Shown: positions 42,853-50,999 of the stretch, in pieces
Layout: the number at the start of each line of letters is the position of its first letter
Position numbering within the stretch: position 1 is the stretch's first letter
Origin: Candidatus Aphodovivens excrementavium
GTDB taxonomy: Bacteria > Actinomycetota > Coriobacteriia > Coriobacteriales > Eggerthellaceae
DNA: 64,000 nt
Assembly (NCBI GenBank): GCA_018715935.1
Contig: DVKR01000029.1
Coordinates: forward strand, 154,851-218,850
Reading direction: 5' to 3'
Translations under genes and position numbers: made by a program
The notes under the pieces: model-generated
Database searches by the model: none
Seen by the model: only the letters and a program-made list of their open reading frames with translations
What the model was told of the DNA's origin: nothing

Positions 42853-42925
42853 TCCCTTATGTCCAATGGGGCAGCCTGCCTGTTTCTTGCAGGTGTAACG
42901 AGATAACGGAAAAGGAAGGGATCAC

Positions 42926-43816
42926 ATGAAGAAGCCTATGCGCATCGTTTTGGCTTCGGTGTGCGCGCTGATGTTGGCGGGTGCTTTTGCGATGTTCGGC
43001 TGCACGAGCTCGCAACCTGCCGCAGAAGAGCAGCAAACTGAAGAGCAAACCTCCACGGAAGAGGCTGTTGAACTGCAGATCTTTGCGGCCAACTCGCTGT
43101 CTGAGGCAATGGAGGAGGTCCAGGCACTCTACACCGAAGAGAACCCCAACGTCACGTTTGCCGACACTCAGTACGAGGCTTCCGGCACGCTCAACGAGAT
43201 GCTGGGCGCTGGCTCTTACGCCGACATCCTGATTACTGCTTCGAAGGGCACGATGGACACCGCCGTTGAAGAGGGCTATGTGGACGAGGGCACGCGCTTC
43301 GACATGTTCACCAACGACTTGGTTATCGTTGCCGGTGAAGACTCCGACATCACCGAGCTGACGCTCGACGATCTGGCAACCGGCCAGTACACCGTTGCGG
43401 TGGGTGACGACAACGTCCCCGCTGGCAACTACGCAAAGCAGGCGCTGTCTACGGTTGGCTGCTGGATTGACTCCGACGGCACCTCCGGCTCCGATAGCGA
43501 CGGCAAAGAGGGCACCTTCGACGGCACCCCGCTGGCCGGCCTGGTAACCGAGGGCTCCAGCGTTGGCAACGTATGCTCCTATGCAAACACGGGCGATGTC
43601 GACGTGGCCTTGGTTTACACCTCTGACGTCTACCGCTTCGGCGGCGTGAGGATCGTGGGCACCGTTCCCGCAGACACGCACAAGAACATCGTGTACCCCG
43701 CTGCTGTGTGTGCAAACTCCGAGAACGCAGAAGCTGCTCAGGCGTTCCTGGATTGGGCCTACACCAACGAAGACGTTCGTGCCATCTGGCAGGAGTGGGG
43801 CTTCGAGCTGGCATAA
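42926..43816 (+). CDS. modA: Molybdate ABC transporter substrate-binding lipoprotein
   Basis: A 296-residue lipoprotein. The signal ends in AFAMFGC with the lipidated Cys at about residue 26, followed by a Glu/Gln-rich linker. The ModA-type periplasmic-binding fold has AANSLSEAMEEV near its start and YEASGTLNEML, whose Ser/Thr residues bind the oxyanion. It captures molybdate or tungstate outside the membrane. It has its own strong promoter and ends at a terminator (43863-43896), so modB is expressed separately. Confidence 0.94.
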   Translation: MKKPMRIVLASVCALMLAGAFAMFGCTSSQPAAEEQQTEEQTSTEEAVELQIFAANSLSEAMEEVQALYTEENPNVTFADTQYEASGTLNEMLGAGSYADILITASKGTMDTAVEEGYVDEGTRFDMFTNDLVIVAGEDSDITELTLDDLATGQYTVAVGDDNVPAGNYAKQALSTVGCWIDSDGTSGSDSDGKEGTFDGTPLAGLVTEGSSVGNVCSYANTGDVDVALVYTSDVYRFGGVRIVGTVPADTHKNIVYPAAVCANSENAEAAQAFLDWAYTNEDVRAIWQEWGFELA

Positions 43817-43862
43817 GGCTGCACCCTGGTAATGCAGGCGAGGTGGATCTCGCGTAGGACAT

Positions 43863-43896
43863 AAGGATGGGCGGCGAGAGTTGCCCATCCTTTTTA
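43863..43896 (+). terminator. Terminator after modA
   Basis: AAGGATGGGC (43863-43872) pairs with GCCCATCCTT (43883-43892), followed by more T. A TATAAT (43899-43904) begins right behind it and may be the -10 box for modB. Confidence 0.9.
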
Positions 43897-43917
43897 CGTA
43901 TAATGAGTACGTTTTGC

Positions 43918-43960
43918 TTCACGTGCTCGGCGCTTCCGGACGAAGCATCGAGCACGTGAA
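43918..43960 (+). promoter_or_regulatory. 43-nt symmetric hairpin in the modB leader
   Basis: A 12-bp perfect outer stem TTCACGTGCTCG / CGAGCACGTGAA (43918-43929 / 43949-43960), symmetric 2-nt internal gaps, and a 5-bp inner stem GCTTC/GAAGC around CGGAC. It lies between a TATAAT and the modB start, 29 bases before the ATG. It is a strong candidate for RNA- or protein-mediated control of molybdate uptake. I do not recognise the class. Confidence 0.75.
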
Positions 43961-43989
43961 AGCAGCGTTTTGGGGAAACGGGAGTACAG

Positions 43990-45468
43990 ATGGCAGATTG
44001 CACCTTGGGGAAAGCGAAGATGCTCGGAATGCGTGTGGGCACGCTGATTGTTGCAGCAATCCTTGGCCTGCTGCTTGCAGTTCCAAGTAGCGCTTTCGCC
44101 GCTGCTCCTGAGGGCAACGACGCTCAAGCATCCGCCAGCGCCAACGGTCAGAGCGGGGAGGATGCCGCCGGGCAAAGCGGCGCCGATGCTGCGGAGGAGC
44201 AAAACACGTCAGCCGAGGAAGTTGACGGCATTATGGTGTCGGCTGAAGGGGAAGCGGCTCTTGCGGAAGGGTCTACGTTCGGGCTGAACGACTTCTCTCG
44301 TGCGCAGCGCGGGTCTAACCGGGACCTCGATGGGGCTTATCTGGGCTATACCTATTATCAGGGCAGCTCCGCAGACTGCACCGTGGCAGCGGCAACCGAA
44401 AGCTATGTGGTGGTGTATGTCCCCGAAAGCGCCGCCTCCCTGTGCAATATCGAAGACGAAGCTGCGCAAGACCAGCTCAAGCGCTACTTTATCGCTCTGG
44501 ACGAGCAGTCTATGAACGGCGGCATTATCATGGACGACTCGGTTCCGTGGTATTTCACCAGCGAGAAAACGTTTACCCAAGACGGCATCGTCTACAACTT
44601 CGCCGTGGAGGTGGAGGAGCGCTACTACGTCAGCGTGATTGGCGAAGACGGTTCCGACGTGGTGTCCGACGAAGCCAATGCCGACATCGTTCCCACGCAT
44701 GTCGACTTCGCGACGGTGGCGGCACCCGATGCTATCGACATCCAGCTGCCGGCAACGGGCTTGGCGGCGCTTGGCGAGTTTTTGGGGCAGATCGATTTCA
44801 GCCCCTTGTGGGTGACGCTGCGCACCACGGGCGTTGCCATCGTCTTCATCTTCATTTTGGGTTTGGCTGCCGCGTACTTCAGCTTGCGCATTCCCAAGCG
44901 CGCCCAGGACATCGCGGACGCCATCTTCACCATCCCGATGGTGCTGCCCCCCACCGTGTGCGGCTTTTTGCTGCTGCTTGCCTTGGGCAACAACTCGCCA
45001 CTTGGGCGCTGGTTCATCGACGTGGGCTTCCCGTTGATCTTCAGCTGGCCGGCTACGGTTATCGCTGCGGTCGTGGTTGCGTTTCCGCTCATGTATCGCA
45101 ACGCGCGCGGTGCTTTTGAGGGGCTTGATCCCAATATGCTCGATGCCGCGCGCACGCTGGGCTGGAGTAACCGCCGCATCTTCTTCAAACTGATGCTGCC
45201 CCTGTCGTGGAGCTCTATCGCGGCCGGCACCGTGCTTTCGTTCGCGCGCGCCTTGGGCGAGTTCGGCTGTACGCTGTTTTTGGCCGGCAACTACGTGGGC
45301 ATCACGCGCACCATCCCCATCGCCATCTACTTCGAATGGATGAGCGGCAACATCGACGAGGCTCTGTTCTGGACAGTGGTTGTGCTGGTGTTCAGCTTTA
45401 TCGTCATTCTGTTCATCAACTTGTGGAGTAGGCGCACCACGAAATACCGTCGCGGCTCGGAGGAATAG
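43990..45468 (+). CDS. modB: Molybdate ABC permease with large extracytoplasmic N-terminal domain
   Basis: A 492-residue permease, about twice the usual ModB length. A signal-like helix (about 10-38, ending SSAFAAAPEG) leads into a low-complexity region and a folded-looking extracytoplasmic domain up to about residue 250. The normal ModB membrane domain follows (five or six helices), with the EAA-type loop ARTLGWSNRRIFFKLMLP that contacts ModC, and ARALGEFGCTLFLAGN. The extension has no family I can name; it might interact with ModA or sense a ligand. modC begins 3 bp after its stop. Confidence 0.9.
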   Translation: MADCTLGKAKMLGMRVGTLIVAAILGLLLAVPSSAFAAAPEGNDAQASASANGQSGEDAAGQSGADAAEEQNTSAEEVDGIMVSAEGEAALAEGSTFGLNDFSRAQRGSNRDLDGAYLGYTYYQGSSADCTVAAATESYVVVYVPESAASLCNIEDEAAQDQLKRYFIALDEQSMNGGIIMDDSVPWYFTSEKTFTQDGIVYNFAVEVEERYYVSVIGEDGSDVVSDEANADIVPTHVDFATVAAPDAIDIQLPATGLAALGEFLGQIDFSPLWVTLRTTGVAIVFIFILGLAAAYFSLRIPKRAQDIADAIFTIPMVLPPTVCGFLLLLALGNNSPLGRWFIDVGFPLIFSWPATVIAAVVVAFPLMYRNARGAFEGLDPNMLDAARTLGWSNRRIFFKLMLPLSWSSIAAGTVLSFARALGEFGCTLFLAGNYVGITRTIPIAIYFEWMSGNIDEALFWTVVVLVFSFIVILFINLWSRRTTKYRRGSEE

Positions 45469-45471
45469 CCC

Positions 45472-46590
45472 ATGAGCTTGGAAGTAAACATCAAAAAGGC
45501 GTTCAAAACGTTCACGCTCGACGTAGCGTTTTCTGCTGGAGACGAAACGCTGGGGTTTTTGGGCGCGTCTGGTTGCGGTAAAAGCTTGACCATGCGCTGC
45601 ATTGCGGGCATCGAAACTCCTGACGAAGGAAGAATCGTCGTTAATGATACGGTGTTTTTCGATTCCGAAAAAAAGATCAATCTCACGCCTCAGCAGCGAA
45701 AAACGGCGCTGCTGTTCCAAAACTACATGTTGTTTCCCAACCTTACGGTTGCGCAAAACGTTGCTGCCGGCATCGAGAAGGACGTCTCGAAAGAGGAGCG
45801 CGCAGTAATTGTTAAGCGCGAGCTGAAGCGTTTTGGCCTCGAGGGTTTCGACTCTCGCTATCCGAGCCAGCTTTCGGGCGGGCAGCAGCAACGCGTGGCG
45901 CTGGCCCGCATGCTGGCTGCGCGGCCGGGGATTTTGATGCTAGACGAACCGTTTTCCGCGCTGGACGCGCATCTGAAAAGCGTGTTGGAGCAGAACCTGG
46001 TTAGCTTGTTCGACGCATACGACGGCACCGTCTTGTATGTGAGCCACGATATCGACGAGGCGTTGCGGTTTTGCGATCGCATTGCCGTGGTTGATACCGG
46101 AAAGATCGTAGAGGTGGGCACGGGCGACGATCTGGTCAACCGTCCTCAGTCGGTTGCCGGCCTGAAGCTTTCAGGATGCAAGAACGCCACGCCCGCCATA
46201 AAGATTGGCGAGCATAGGGTGAGGCTTCCCAAATGGGGCGTTGAGGCGAAAACGGATATTCCCGTTCCCGACGATGCGGACGATTTGCATCTGGGCGTTC
46301 GCGCGTTCTACCTCGAGCGTGCCGACGGCCCGGGTGAAAACTGCTACCGCGTGCGCGTCGATCGCGTGAGCGATTCGCGTTTTGAGCGTACGGCTCTCTT
46401 GGGCTTTTTGGATCGCGACGAGCAGGAGCGTCCTACGGTGGAAGCCAATGAGGACGAGATGAAGTACCTGCACCAGCATATGTTTTGGCGTATTGACAAG
46501 CTGAAAGTGACTGACGCCGAGCTTCCCGAAGTGGGCGAGGAGCTCTGGGTTCGCATTCCCGCAGACAAGGTGTATCTGGTGTCGCGTTAG
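45472..46590 (+). CDS. modC: Molybdate ABC transporter ATP-binding protein
   Basis: A 372-residue ATPase. Walker A GASGCGKSLTM (about 32-42), signature LSGGQQQRVALARML, Walker B ILMLDEPFSALD and the switch His in YVSHDIDE are all intact. Residues about 230-372 form the TOBE-like regulatory domain that in ModC binds molybdate and stops transport. It is tightly linked to modB. Confidence 0.95.
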   Translation: MSLEVNIKKAFKTFTLDVAFSAGDETLGFLGASGCGKSLTMRCIAGIETPDEGRIVVNDTVFFDSEKKINLTPQQRKTALLFQNYMLFPNLTVAQNVAAGIEKDVSKEERAVIVKRELKRFGLEGFDSRYPSQLSGGQQQRVALARMLAARPGILMLDEPFSALDAHLKSVLEQNLVSLFDAYDGTVLYVSHDIDEALRFCDRIAVVDTGKIVEVGTGDDLVNRPQSVAGLKLSGCKNATPAIKIGEHRVRLPKWGVEAKTDIPVPDDADDLHLGVRAFYLERADGPGENCYRVRVDRVSDSRFERTALLGFLDRDEQERPTVEANEDEMKYLHQHMFWRIDKLKVTDAELPEVGEELWVRIPADKVYLVSR

Positions 46591-46614
46591 GCTGTCTGGA
46601 ATAGGCTCACCTTG

Positions 46615-46646
46615 TTGGCGCGAGTGGGCGCCAAATGCTTTATACT
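46615..46646 (+). promoter_or_regulatory. moaA promoter with palindromic operator
   Basis: A perfect palindrome TTGGCGC-N6-GCGCCAA (46615-46634) ends six bases before TATACT (46641-46646), the likely -10 box. A protein bound there would block moaA transcription. AAAGGAGG lies just ahead of the ATG. Confidence 0.6.
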
Positions 46647-46675
46647 TTCCTACGATAAAAGCTAAAGGAGGCTCT

Positions 46676-47677
46676 ATGAAAGACGGTTTTGGCCGCACGA
46701 TAGAATACTTACGCATTTCGCTGACCGACCGCTGCAACTTCCGCTGCATCTACTGCATGCCTGAAGAGGGCGTGCAAAGCTTGCCGCACGACGAGATACT
46801 GCGTATCGAAGAGATGGCTCATATCGTGCGCATCGCTGCCGATTTGGGTATTAAGAGCGTGCGCCTCACTGGCGGCGAGCCGCTCGTTCGCAAAGGCGTG
46901 GTGGACCTGGTGCGCGAAATTGCCCACACCCCCGGTATCGAGAACGTGTCGATGACCACCAACGGCGTGCTTCTGCCCAAGATGGCAGACGATCTGAAGC
47001 GTGCCGGGCTGTCGCGCGTGAACATTTCGCTCGACACGCTGGATGAGGCGCAGTTCAAATACATCACGCGCCGCGGCGAGCTCCATCAAACGCTCGACGG
47101 AATTCAGGCTGCGTTGGAGGCTGGGTTCGACCCCGTCAAGATAAACGCGGTTACCGTTCGTAGCTTGAACCAGGATTATCTGGCGTTTGCGCGCCTTTCT
47201 GTGGACAAGCCTCTTCACGTCCGCTTTATCGAGTACATGCCCGTGGGCGAGAGTTCCGGCTCGCACGGATGCGGTTGGGGCAAAGAAGACGTGGTTCCCA
47301 ACGAGGAAGTAATTGAGACCATCAATGCGGCAGCTCGCGAACAGGGCTTGCCCGAGCTGGTGCCTGCCGATGACGACAAGCCGCTTGGTTGGGGCCCGGC
47401 ACGCTATTGGGAATTCCCCGGCGCTCAGGGAACCGTCGGGTTCATCTCCGCGCTTTCGAACCACTTCTGCTCTCAGTGTAATCGCGTGCGCCTGACGGCT
47501 GACGGAAAGCTGCGTCCATGCCTCTTCTCCGACCTGGAGTTCGACGTGCGCACGCCGTTGCGTGCGGGCGACGATGCCGCCGTGCGCGAGGTGTTCGCCA
47601 CGACGCTGCGCGCCAAGCCCGACGAGCATCACAATAAAGTGGGAACCGAACGCGGCATGAGCCAAATAGGAGGTTAG
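46676..47677 (+). CDS. moaA: GTP 3',8-cyclase (Moco biosynthesis)
   Basis: A 333-residue radical SAM enzyme that starts molybdopterin synthesis from GTP. The N-terminal cluster is in DRCNFRCIYCMPEEG, and the C-terminal cluster in FCSQCNRVRLTADGKLRPC. It ends in Gly-Gly, as needed for activity. AAAGGAGG is well placed. It lies behind modABC and before moaC, so molybdate uptake and cofactor synthesis are encoded together. Confidence 0.97.
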   Translation: MKDGFGRTIEYLRISLTDRCNFRCIYCMPEEGVQSLPHDEILRIEEMAHIVRIAADLGIKSVRLTGGEPLVRKGVVDLVREIAHTPGIENVSMTTNGVLLPKMADDLKRAGLSRVNISLDTLDEAQFKYITRRGELHQTLDGIQAALEAGFDPVKINAVTVRSLNQDYLAFARLSVDKPLHVRFIEYMPVGESSGSHGCGWGKEDVVPNEEVIETINAAAREQGLPELVPADDDKPLGWGPARYWEFPGAQGTVGFISALSNHFCSQCNRVRLTADGKLRPCLFSDLEFDVRTPLRAGDDAAVREVFATTLRAKPDEHHNKVGTERGMSQIGG

Positions 47678-47909
47678 GGGTTCTGCCGACCTGCCGGTTG
47701 GCCGAACGCGCCGCCGTCGCGGCCACCTCGGGCGCCAGCAGGCTAGCAAGGAAGAGCAGGGGGGAGCCCGTCGCGGGGCTCGCGCGCAGGTTCCGCAGCC
47801 CCTTGATCGCGTTCGGAGAACGCGATAGGCAAAGGGCGAGGACTTGTTTGAGCACGTGCTCCGCGACGGGCCCCCGTACGGATAGAGTAGGGAACCGGAG
47901 GAAGCTTGT
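47678..47909 (+). other. Gap between moaA and moaC
   Basis: About 230 bp, GC-rich, with no credible gene on either strand and no clear terminator. It contains CCCGTCGCGGGG and CGTTCGGAGAACG-type small inverted repeats. moaC may be read from moaA or from a promoter here; GGAACCGGAGG precedes the moaC start. Confidence 0.4.
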
Positions 47910-48431
47910 ATGACCGATCAGAAACTCACTCATATCGACGACAAGGGCGACGTGCGCATGGTTGACGTGTCGGCCAAACCCGACACCGAGCGCGTTGCCA
48001 TTGCCGAGGGGTCTATCCTGATGCATCCCGAAACGCTGGCTTTGATCGTTGAGGGCAAGGCGGCCAAGGGCGATGTTTTGGCGTGCGCGCGCGTTGCCGG
48101 CGTAATGGGCGCAAAGCAGACGTCCAGCCTGATTCCCATGTGCCACCCGCTCAACATCACCAAAGCCAAGGTCGATTGCGAACCCATTGTCCCGGGCGAC
48201 CGCGAAGACGGGCGCGTGGGCATTCACGTTACCACCACTTGCGGCGTCACCGGCAAGACGGGGATCGAAATGGAAGCGCTCACGGCGGCGTCCATTGCCT
48301 GCCTGACCGTATACGACATGTGCAAGGCGGTAGATCGTGGCATGGAGATCGTAGATGTGCGCCTTCTGAAAAAAGACGGCGGCAAAACCGGTCTATGGCT
48401 GCGCGAGGAGCATCCCGAAGAGCTGAGCTAA
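47910..48431 (+). CDS. moaC: Cyclic pyranopterin monophosphate synthase
   Basis: A 173-residue enzyme that converts the MoaA product to cyclic pyranopterin monophosphate. The family signatures KQTSSLIPMCHPLNIT, GKTGIEMEALTAAS and VDRGMEI with the catalytic Lys region are intact. GGAGG lies ahead of the ATG. The remaining Moco genes (moaD, moaE, moeA, mogA) are not in the window. pyk follows after only about 25 bp. Confidence 0.97.
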   Translation: MTDQKLTHIDDKGDVRMVDVSAKPDTERVAIAEGSILMHPETLALIVEGKAAKGDVLACARVAGVMGAKQTSSLIPMCHPLNITKAKVDCEPIVPGDREDGRVGIHVTTTCGVTGKTGIEMEALTAASIACLTVYDMCKAVDRGMEIVDVRLLKKDGGKTGLWLREEHPEELS

Positions 48432-48457
48432 GCGTTGCAGTCTGCAAAGGGGGATGC

Positions 48458-49912
48458 ATGATGCGGTGCACGAAAATCGTTTGCACGCTAGGTCCGGCGG
48501 TCGACGCCGAAGAGTCGCTGCGCGCTCTTTTGGAAGCCGGGATGAACGTGGCGCGCCTGAACTTCAGCCACGGCAGCCACGAAGAGCACGCCAGGCGCAT
48601 CGCGATGCTTAAAAGGCTTCGTGACGAAACGGGCATCCCGTGCGCCATCATGCTGGACACCAAAGGGCCAGAGATTCGCACGGGGTTGCTCGCAAACGCT
48701 CAACCTATCCGTCTTTTTGCCGGTCAAACGATTGTTCTTACTACCGACGAGCAAGCTGACGGATCCGACGGCCGCGTGCATCAAAGCTGCACGGCGCTGG
48801 CGCAATGCCTTTCTTTGGGTTCTCGCTTGCTGCTTGATGACGGCCTCGTCGAGCTGGAGGTCACGCGCTTTATAGGTGCCGACATCGAGTGCCTTGTGCA
48901 AAACGACGGCGTGCTGGGCGAGCGGAAGTCCATCAATGTGCCGGGAGCCCAGCTCCCGCTTCCCGCAGTAACCGATCAAGACCGTCAAGACCTGGCATTC
49001 GGTATTCAGCAGGGAGTGGACGTTGTCGCCGCCTCGTTTGTGCGCGACGGTGCCGGGGTGCGCGAAATCAAGCAGTTCCTGAGAGAGAACGGCGGGGAGG
49101 GAATAGGCGTTATCGCCAAAATTGAGGCTGCGGGCGCTCTCGACAACATCACCGACATCGTGCACGAGGCCGACGGCATCATGGTGGCGCGCGGCGATTT
49201 GGGCGTTGAGGTGCCTTCCTACCGCGTGCCCTATCTTCAAAAAAAGATTATCCGCCTGTGCAACAGAGAGTCGAAGCCGGTGATAACGGCTACGCAGATG
49301 CTCGACTCCATGATGCGCAATCCGCGCCCGACGCGCGCAGAGGTGGCCGATGTGGCGAACGCCATTTACGACGGCACCGATTGCGTGATGCTGTCGGGAG
49401 AGACGGCATCGGGGGCGCATCCGGTTGAAGCGGTTAAAACCATGGCGCGCATCGCCTGCGAGATTGAGCCCCATCTTTTTGACGAGCGTGTGCCCGACCG
49501 GCAGCGCGTGCGCGCGCGTGCGTCGCTCGCAGTGGGGATTGCCGCCGTCCAGACGGCGGAAACGCTGAGCGCCGCATGCATTGTCGCGCCGACGGTTTCC
49601 GGGCGCACGGCTCGCCTTATCGCCAACCTCAGGCCCCGTATGCCCATCTACGCGGTTACTCCCGATGCGCGCGTATTGCGCCAGCTGCTGCTGAGCTGGG
49701 GGGTAACGCCGCTGCTCGACGATATGCAAGGGGAGCGCCGTCAGGTGATGGGGAACGCATTGGAGAAGGTGCGGGCTGCGGGCTATGTGGCACCGGGAGA
49801 CATCGTCGTTGTTACCACCGGCGATGCCGAAACCGCTCCCGATGAAGATATCCGCCCAGGCGTTGTGGGAATTGCTCCCACCAACGTCATGCAGGTGGTG
49901 CAGATTCGGTAA
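48458..49912 (+). CDS. pyk: Pyruvate kinase
   Basis: A 484-residue glycolytic enzyme making pyruvate and ATP from phosphoenolpyruvate. NFSHGSHEEH, DTKGPEIRTG, the catalytic IGVIAKIEAAG block (Lys for phosphoryl transfer), MVARGDLGVEVP and the GETASGAHPVEAV motif are present, followed by the C-terminal allosteric domain. The start could be ATG 48458 or 48461 behind AAAGGGGG. There is no extra C-terminal PEP-utiliser domain. A terminator lies at 49935-49966. Confidence 0.97.
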   Translation: MMRCTKIVCTLGPAVDAEESLRALLEAGMNVARLNFSHGSHEEHARRIAMLKRLRDETGIPCAIMLDTKGPEIRTGLLANAQPIRLFAGQTIVLTTDEQADGSDGRVHQSCTALAQCLSLGSRLLLDDGLVELEVTRFIGADIECLVQNDGVLGERKSINVPGAQLPLPAVTDQDRQDLAFGIQQGVDVVAASFVRDGAGVREIKQFLRENGGEGIGVIAKIEAAGALDNITDIVHEADGIMVARGDLGVEVPSYRVPYLQKKIIRLCNRESKPVITATQMLDSMMRNPRPTRAEVADVANAIYDGTDCVMLSGETASGAHPVEAVKTMARIACEIEPHLFDERVPDRQRVRARASLAVGIAAVQTAETLSAACIVAPTVSGRTARLIANLRPRMPIYAVTPDARVLRQLLLSWGVTPLLDDMQGERRQVMGNALEKVRAAGYVAPGDIVVVTTGDAETAPDEDIRPGVVGIAPTNVMQVVQIR

Positions 49913-49934
49913 GGCACGGGCTTGGGCTTGAGTT

Positions 49935-49966
49935 CGGGCACGGGTCGACGCGATGCCCGCTTTTTG
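49935..49966 (+). terminator. Terminator after pyk
   Basis: CGGGCA (49935-49940) pairs with TGCCCG (49954-49959) with a loop that folds further, followed by CTTTTT. Confidence 0.7.
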
Positions 49967-50060
49967 CATTTCCTACGTAAGAAAAGCCAATAGTGGCATT
50001 GCGCTTGCTTGCATGTGTTAGAATTTCCGGTCGGCAATAGCAACATTGAAAGGTACGGTT

Positions 50061-50864
50061 ATGTCAGGGCATTCAAAATGGGCAACCACGAAGCATCGTA
50101 AGGCAGCACAGGACGCAAAGCGTTCTGCCTTGTTCTCCAAGCTGTCTCGTAATATTACGGTAGCAGCGAAGGAGGGCGGCGACCCGAACCCCGAAAACAA
50201 CGCTTCCCTGGCTGCCGCTATTGAAAAGGCGAAGGGCTATTCTCTTCCTAAAGATAAAATCAAGACGGCTATCGACAAGGCGTTCGGCAGCGGCAAAGAC
50301 GCGGCGAACTACGAGACGGTTGTGTACGAGGGCTATGGCCCGGCAGGCATTGCCGTGTACTGCGAGGCTCTGACCGACAACCGCAACCGCACCGCAGCCG
50401 ACGTGCGCAGCGCGTTCACGCACGCTGGCGGCAACCTGGGCACTTCGGGCTCCGTTTCGTTCCAATTCGAGCGCAAGGGCCAGGTAATGGTTGCCAAGGA
50501 GATCGAGGGCGAAGGCAAGAAGGCCGGCATGGAGCCCAACGGCGCTGCCGCCGATGAGGAAGAGTTCATGATGGCAGTTGCCGAGGCCGGCGGCGACGAT
50601 TACGAAGATGCCGACGACGAGTGGATCGTCTACACGGCACCCACCGACTTGATGGCTGTGAAAAGCGGCCTGGAAGCTCAGGGGATTGTCGTTAAGGGTG
50701 CCGAAATGATTATGGTTCCCACCACGCCGACTGCGGTAAGCGTTGTGGATGCCAAGAAGGTAATGCGTCTGGTTGACAAGCTGGAAGAGCTTGAAGACCT
50801 GCAGAGCGTCTACCACACCATGGACATCACCGACGAGATCGCAGAGGCCTTGGAAGAGGATTAA
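50061..50864 (+). CDS. yebC: YebC/PmpR-family protein
   Basis: A 267-residue protein with the family opening SGHSKWATTKHRKAAQDAKR and all three YebC domains (EGYGPAGIAVYCEALTDN in the middle). Once described as a transcription regulator, the family is now linked to relief of ribosome stalling. The ATG at 50061 is preferred over an in-frame ATG at 50046 because the conserved sequence begins there. About 10 extra acidic residues lie in the third domain. A strong terminator follows at 50888-50928. It is often near ruvC in other genomes; here it is about 3 kb away. Confidence 0.95.
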   Translation: MSGHSKWATTKHRKAAQDAKRSALFSKLSRNITVAAKEGGDPNPENNASLAAAIEKAKGYSLPKDKIKTAIDKAFGSGKDAANYETVVYEGYGPAGIAVYCEALTDNRNRTAADVRSAFTHAGGNLGTSGSVSFQFERKGQVMVAKEIEGEGKKAGMEPNGAAADEEEFMMAVAEAGGDDYEDADDEWIVYTAPTDLMAVKSGLEAQGIVVKGAEMIMVPTTPTAVSVVDAKKVMRLVDKLEELEDLQSVYHTMDITDEIAEALEED

Positions 50865-50887
50865 GATCTGCGGGCAGGTTTGTTCTG

Positions 50888-50928
50888 ACATGCCGGGGCG
50901 AAGGCAAAGCCCCGGCATGTTTTGTTTT
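50888..50928 (+). terminator. Terminator after yebC
   Basis: A 12-bp perfect stem ACATGCCGGGGC / GCCCCGGCATGT (50888-50899 / 50909-50920) followed by TTTGTTTT. Confidence 0.93.
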
Positions 50929-50999
50929 GCGGGGGCTTTGCCTTCCCTGGCGTAATGAAAGCCGCTTGGTGAAGGTAAGGATACATGAAAGGATGTGCT

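Noticed and set aside
46591..46675. Moco riboswitch before moaA
   Set aside because: Only 85 bp separates modC from moaA, and the space is taken by a palindrome and promoter; the large Moco RNA fold does not fit.
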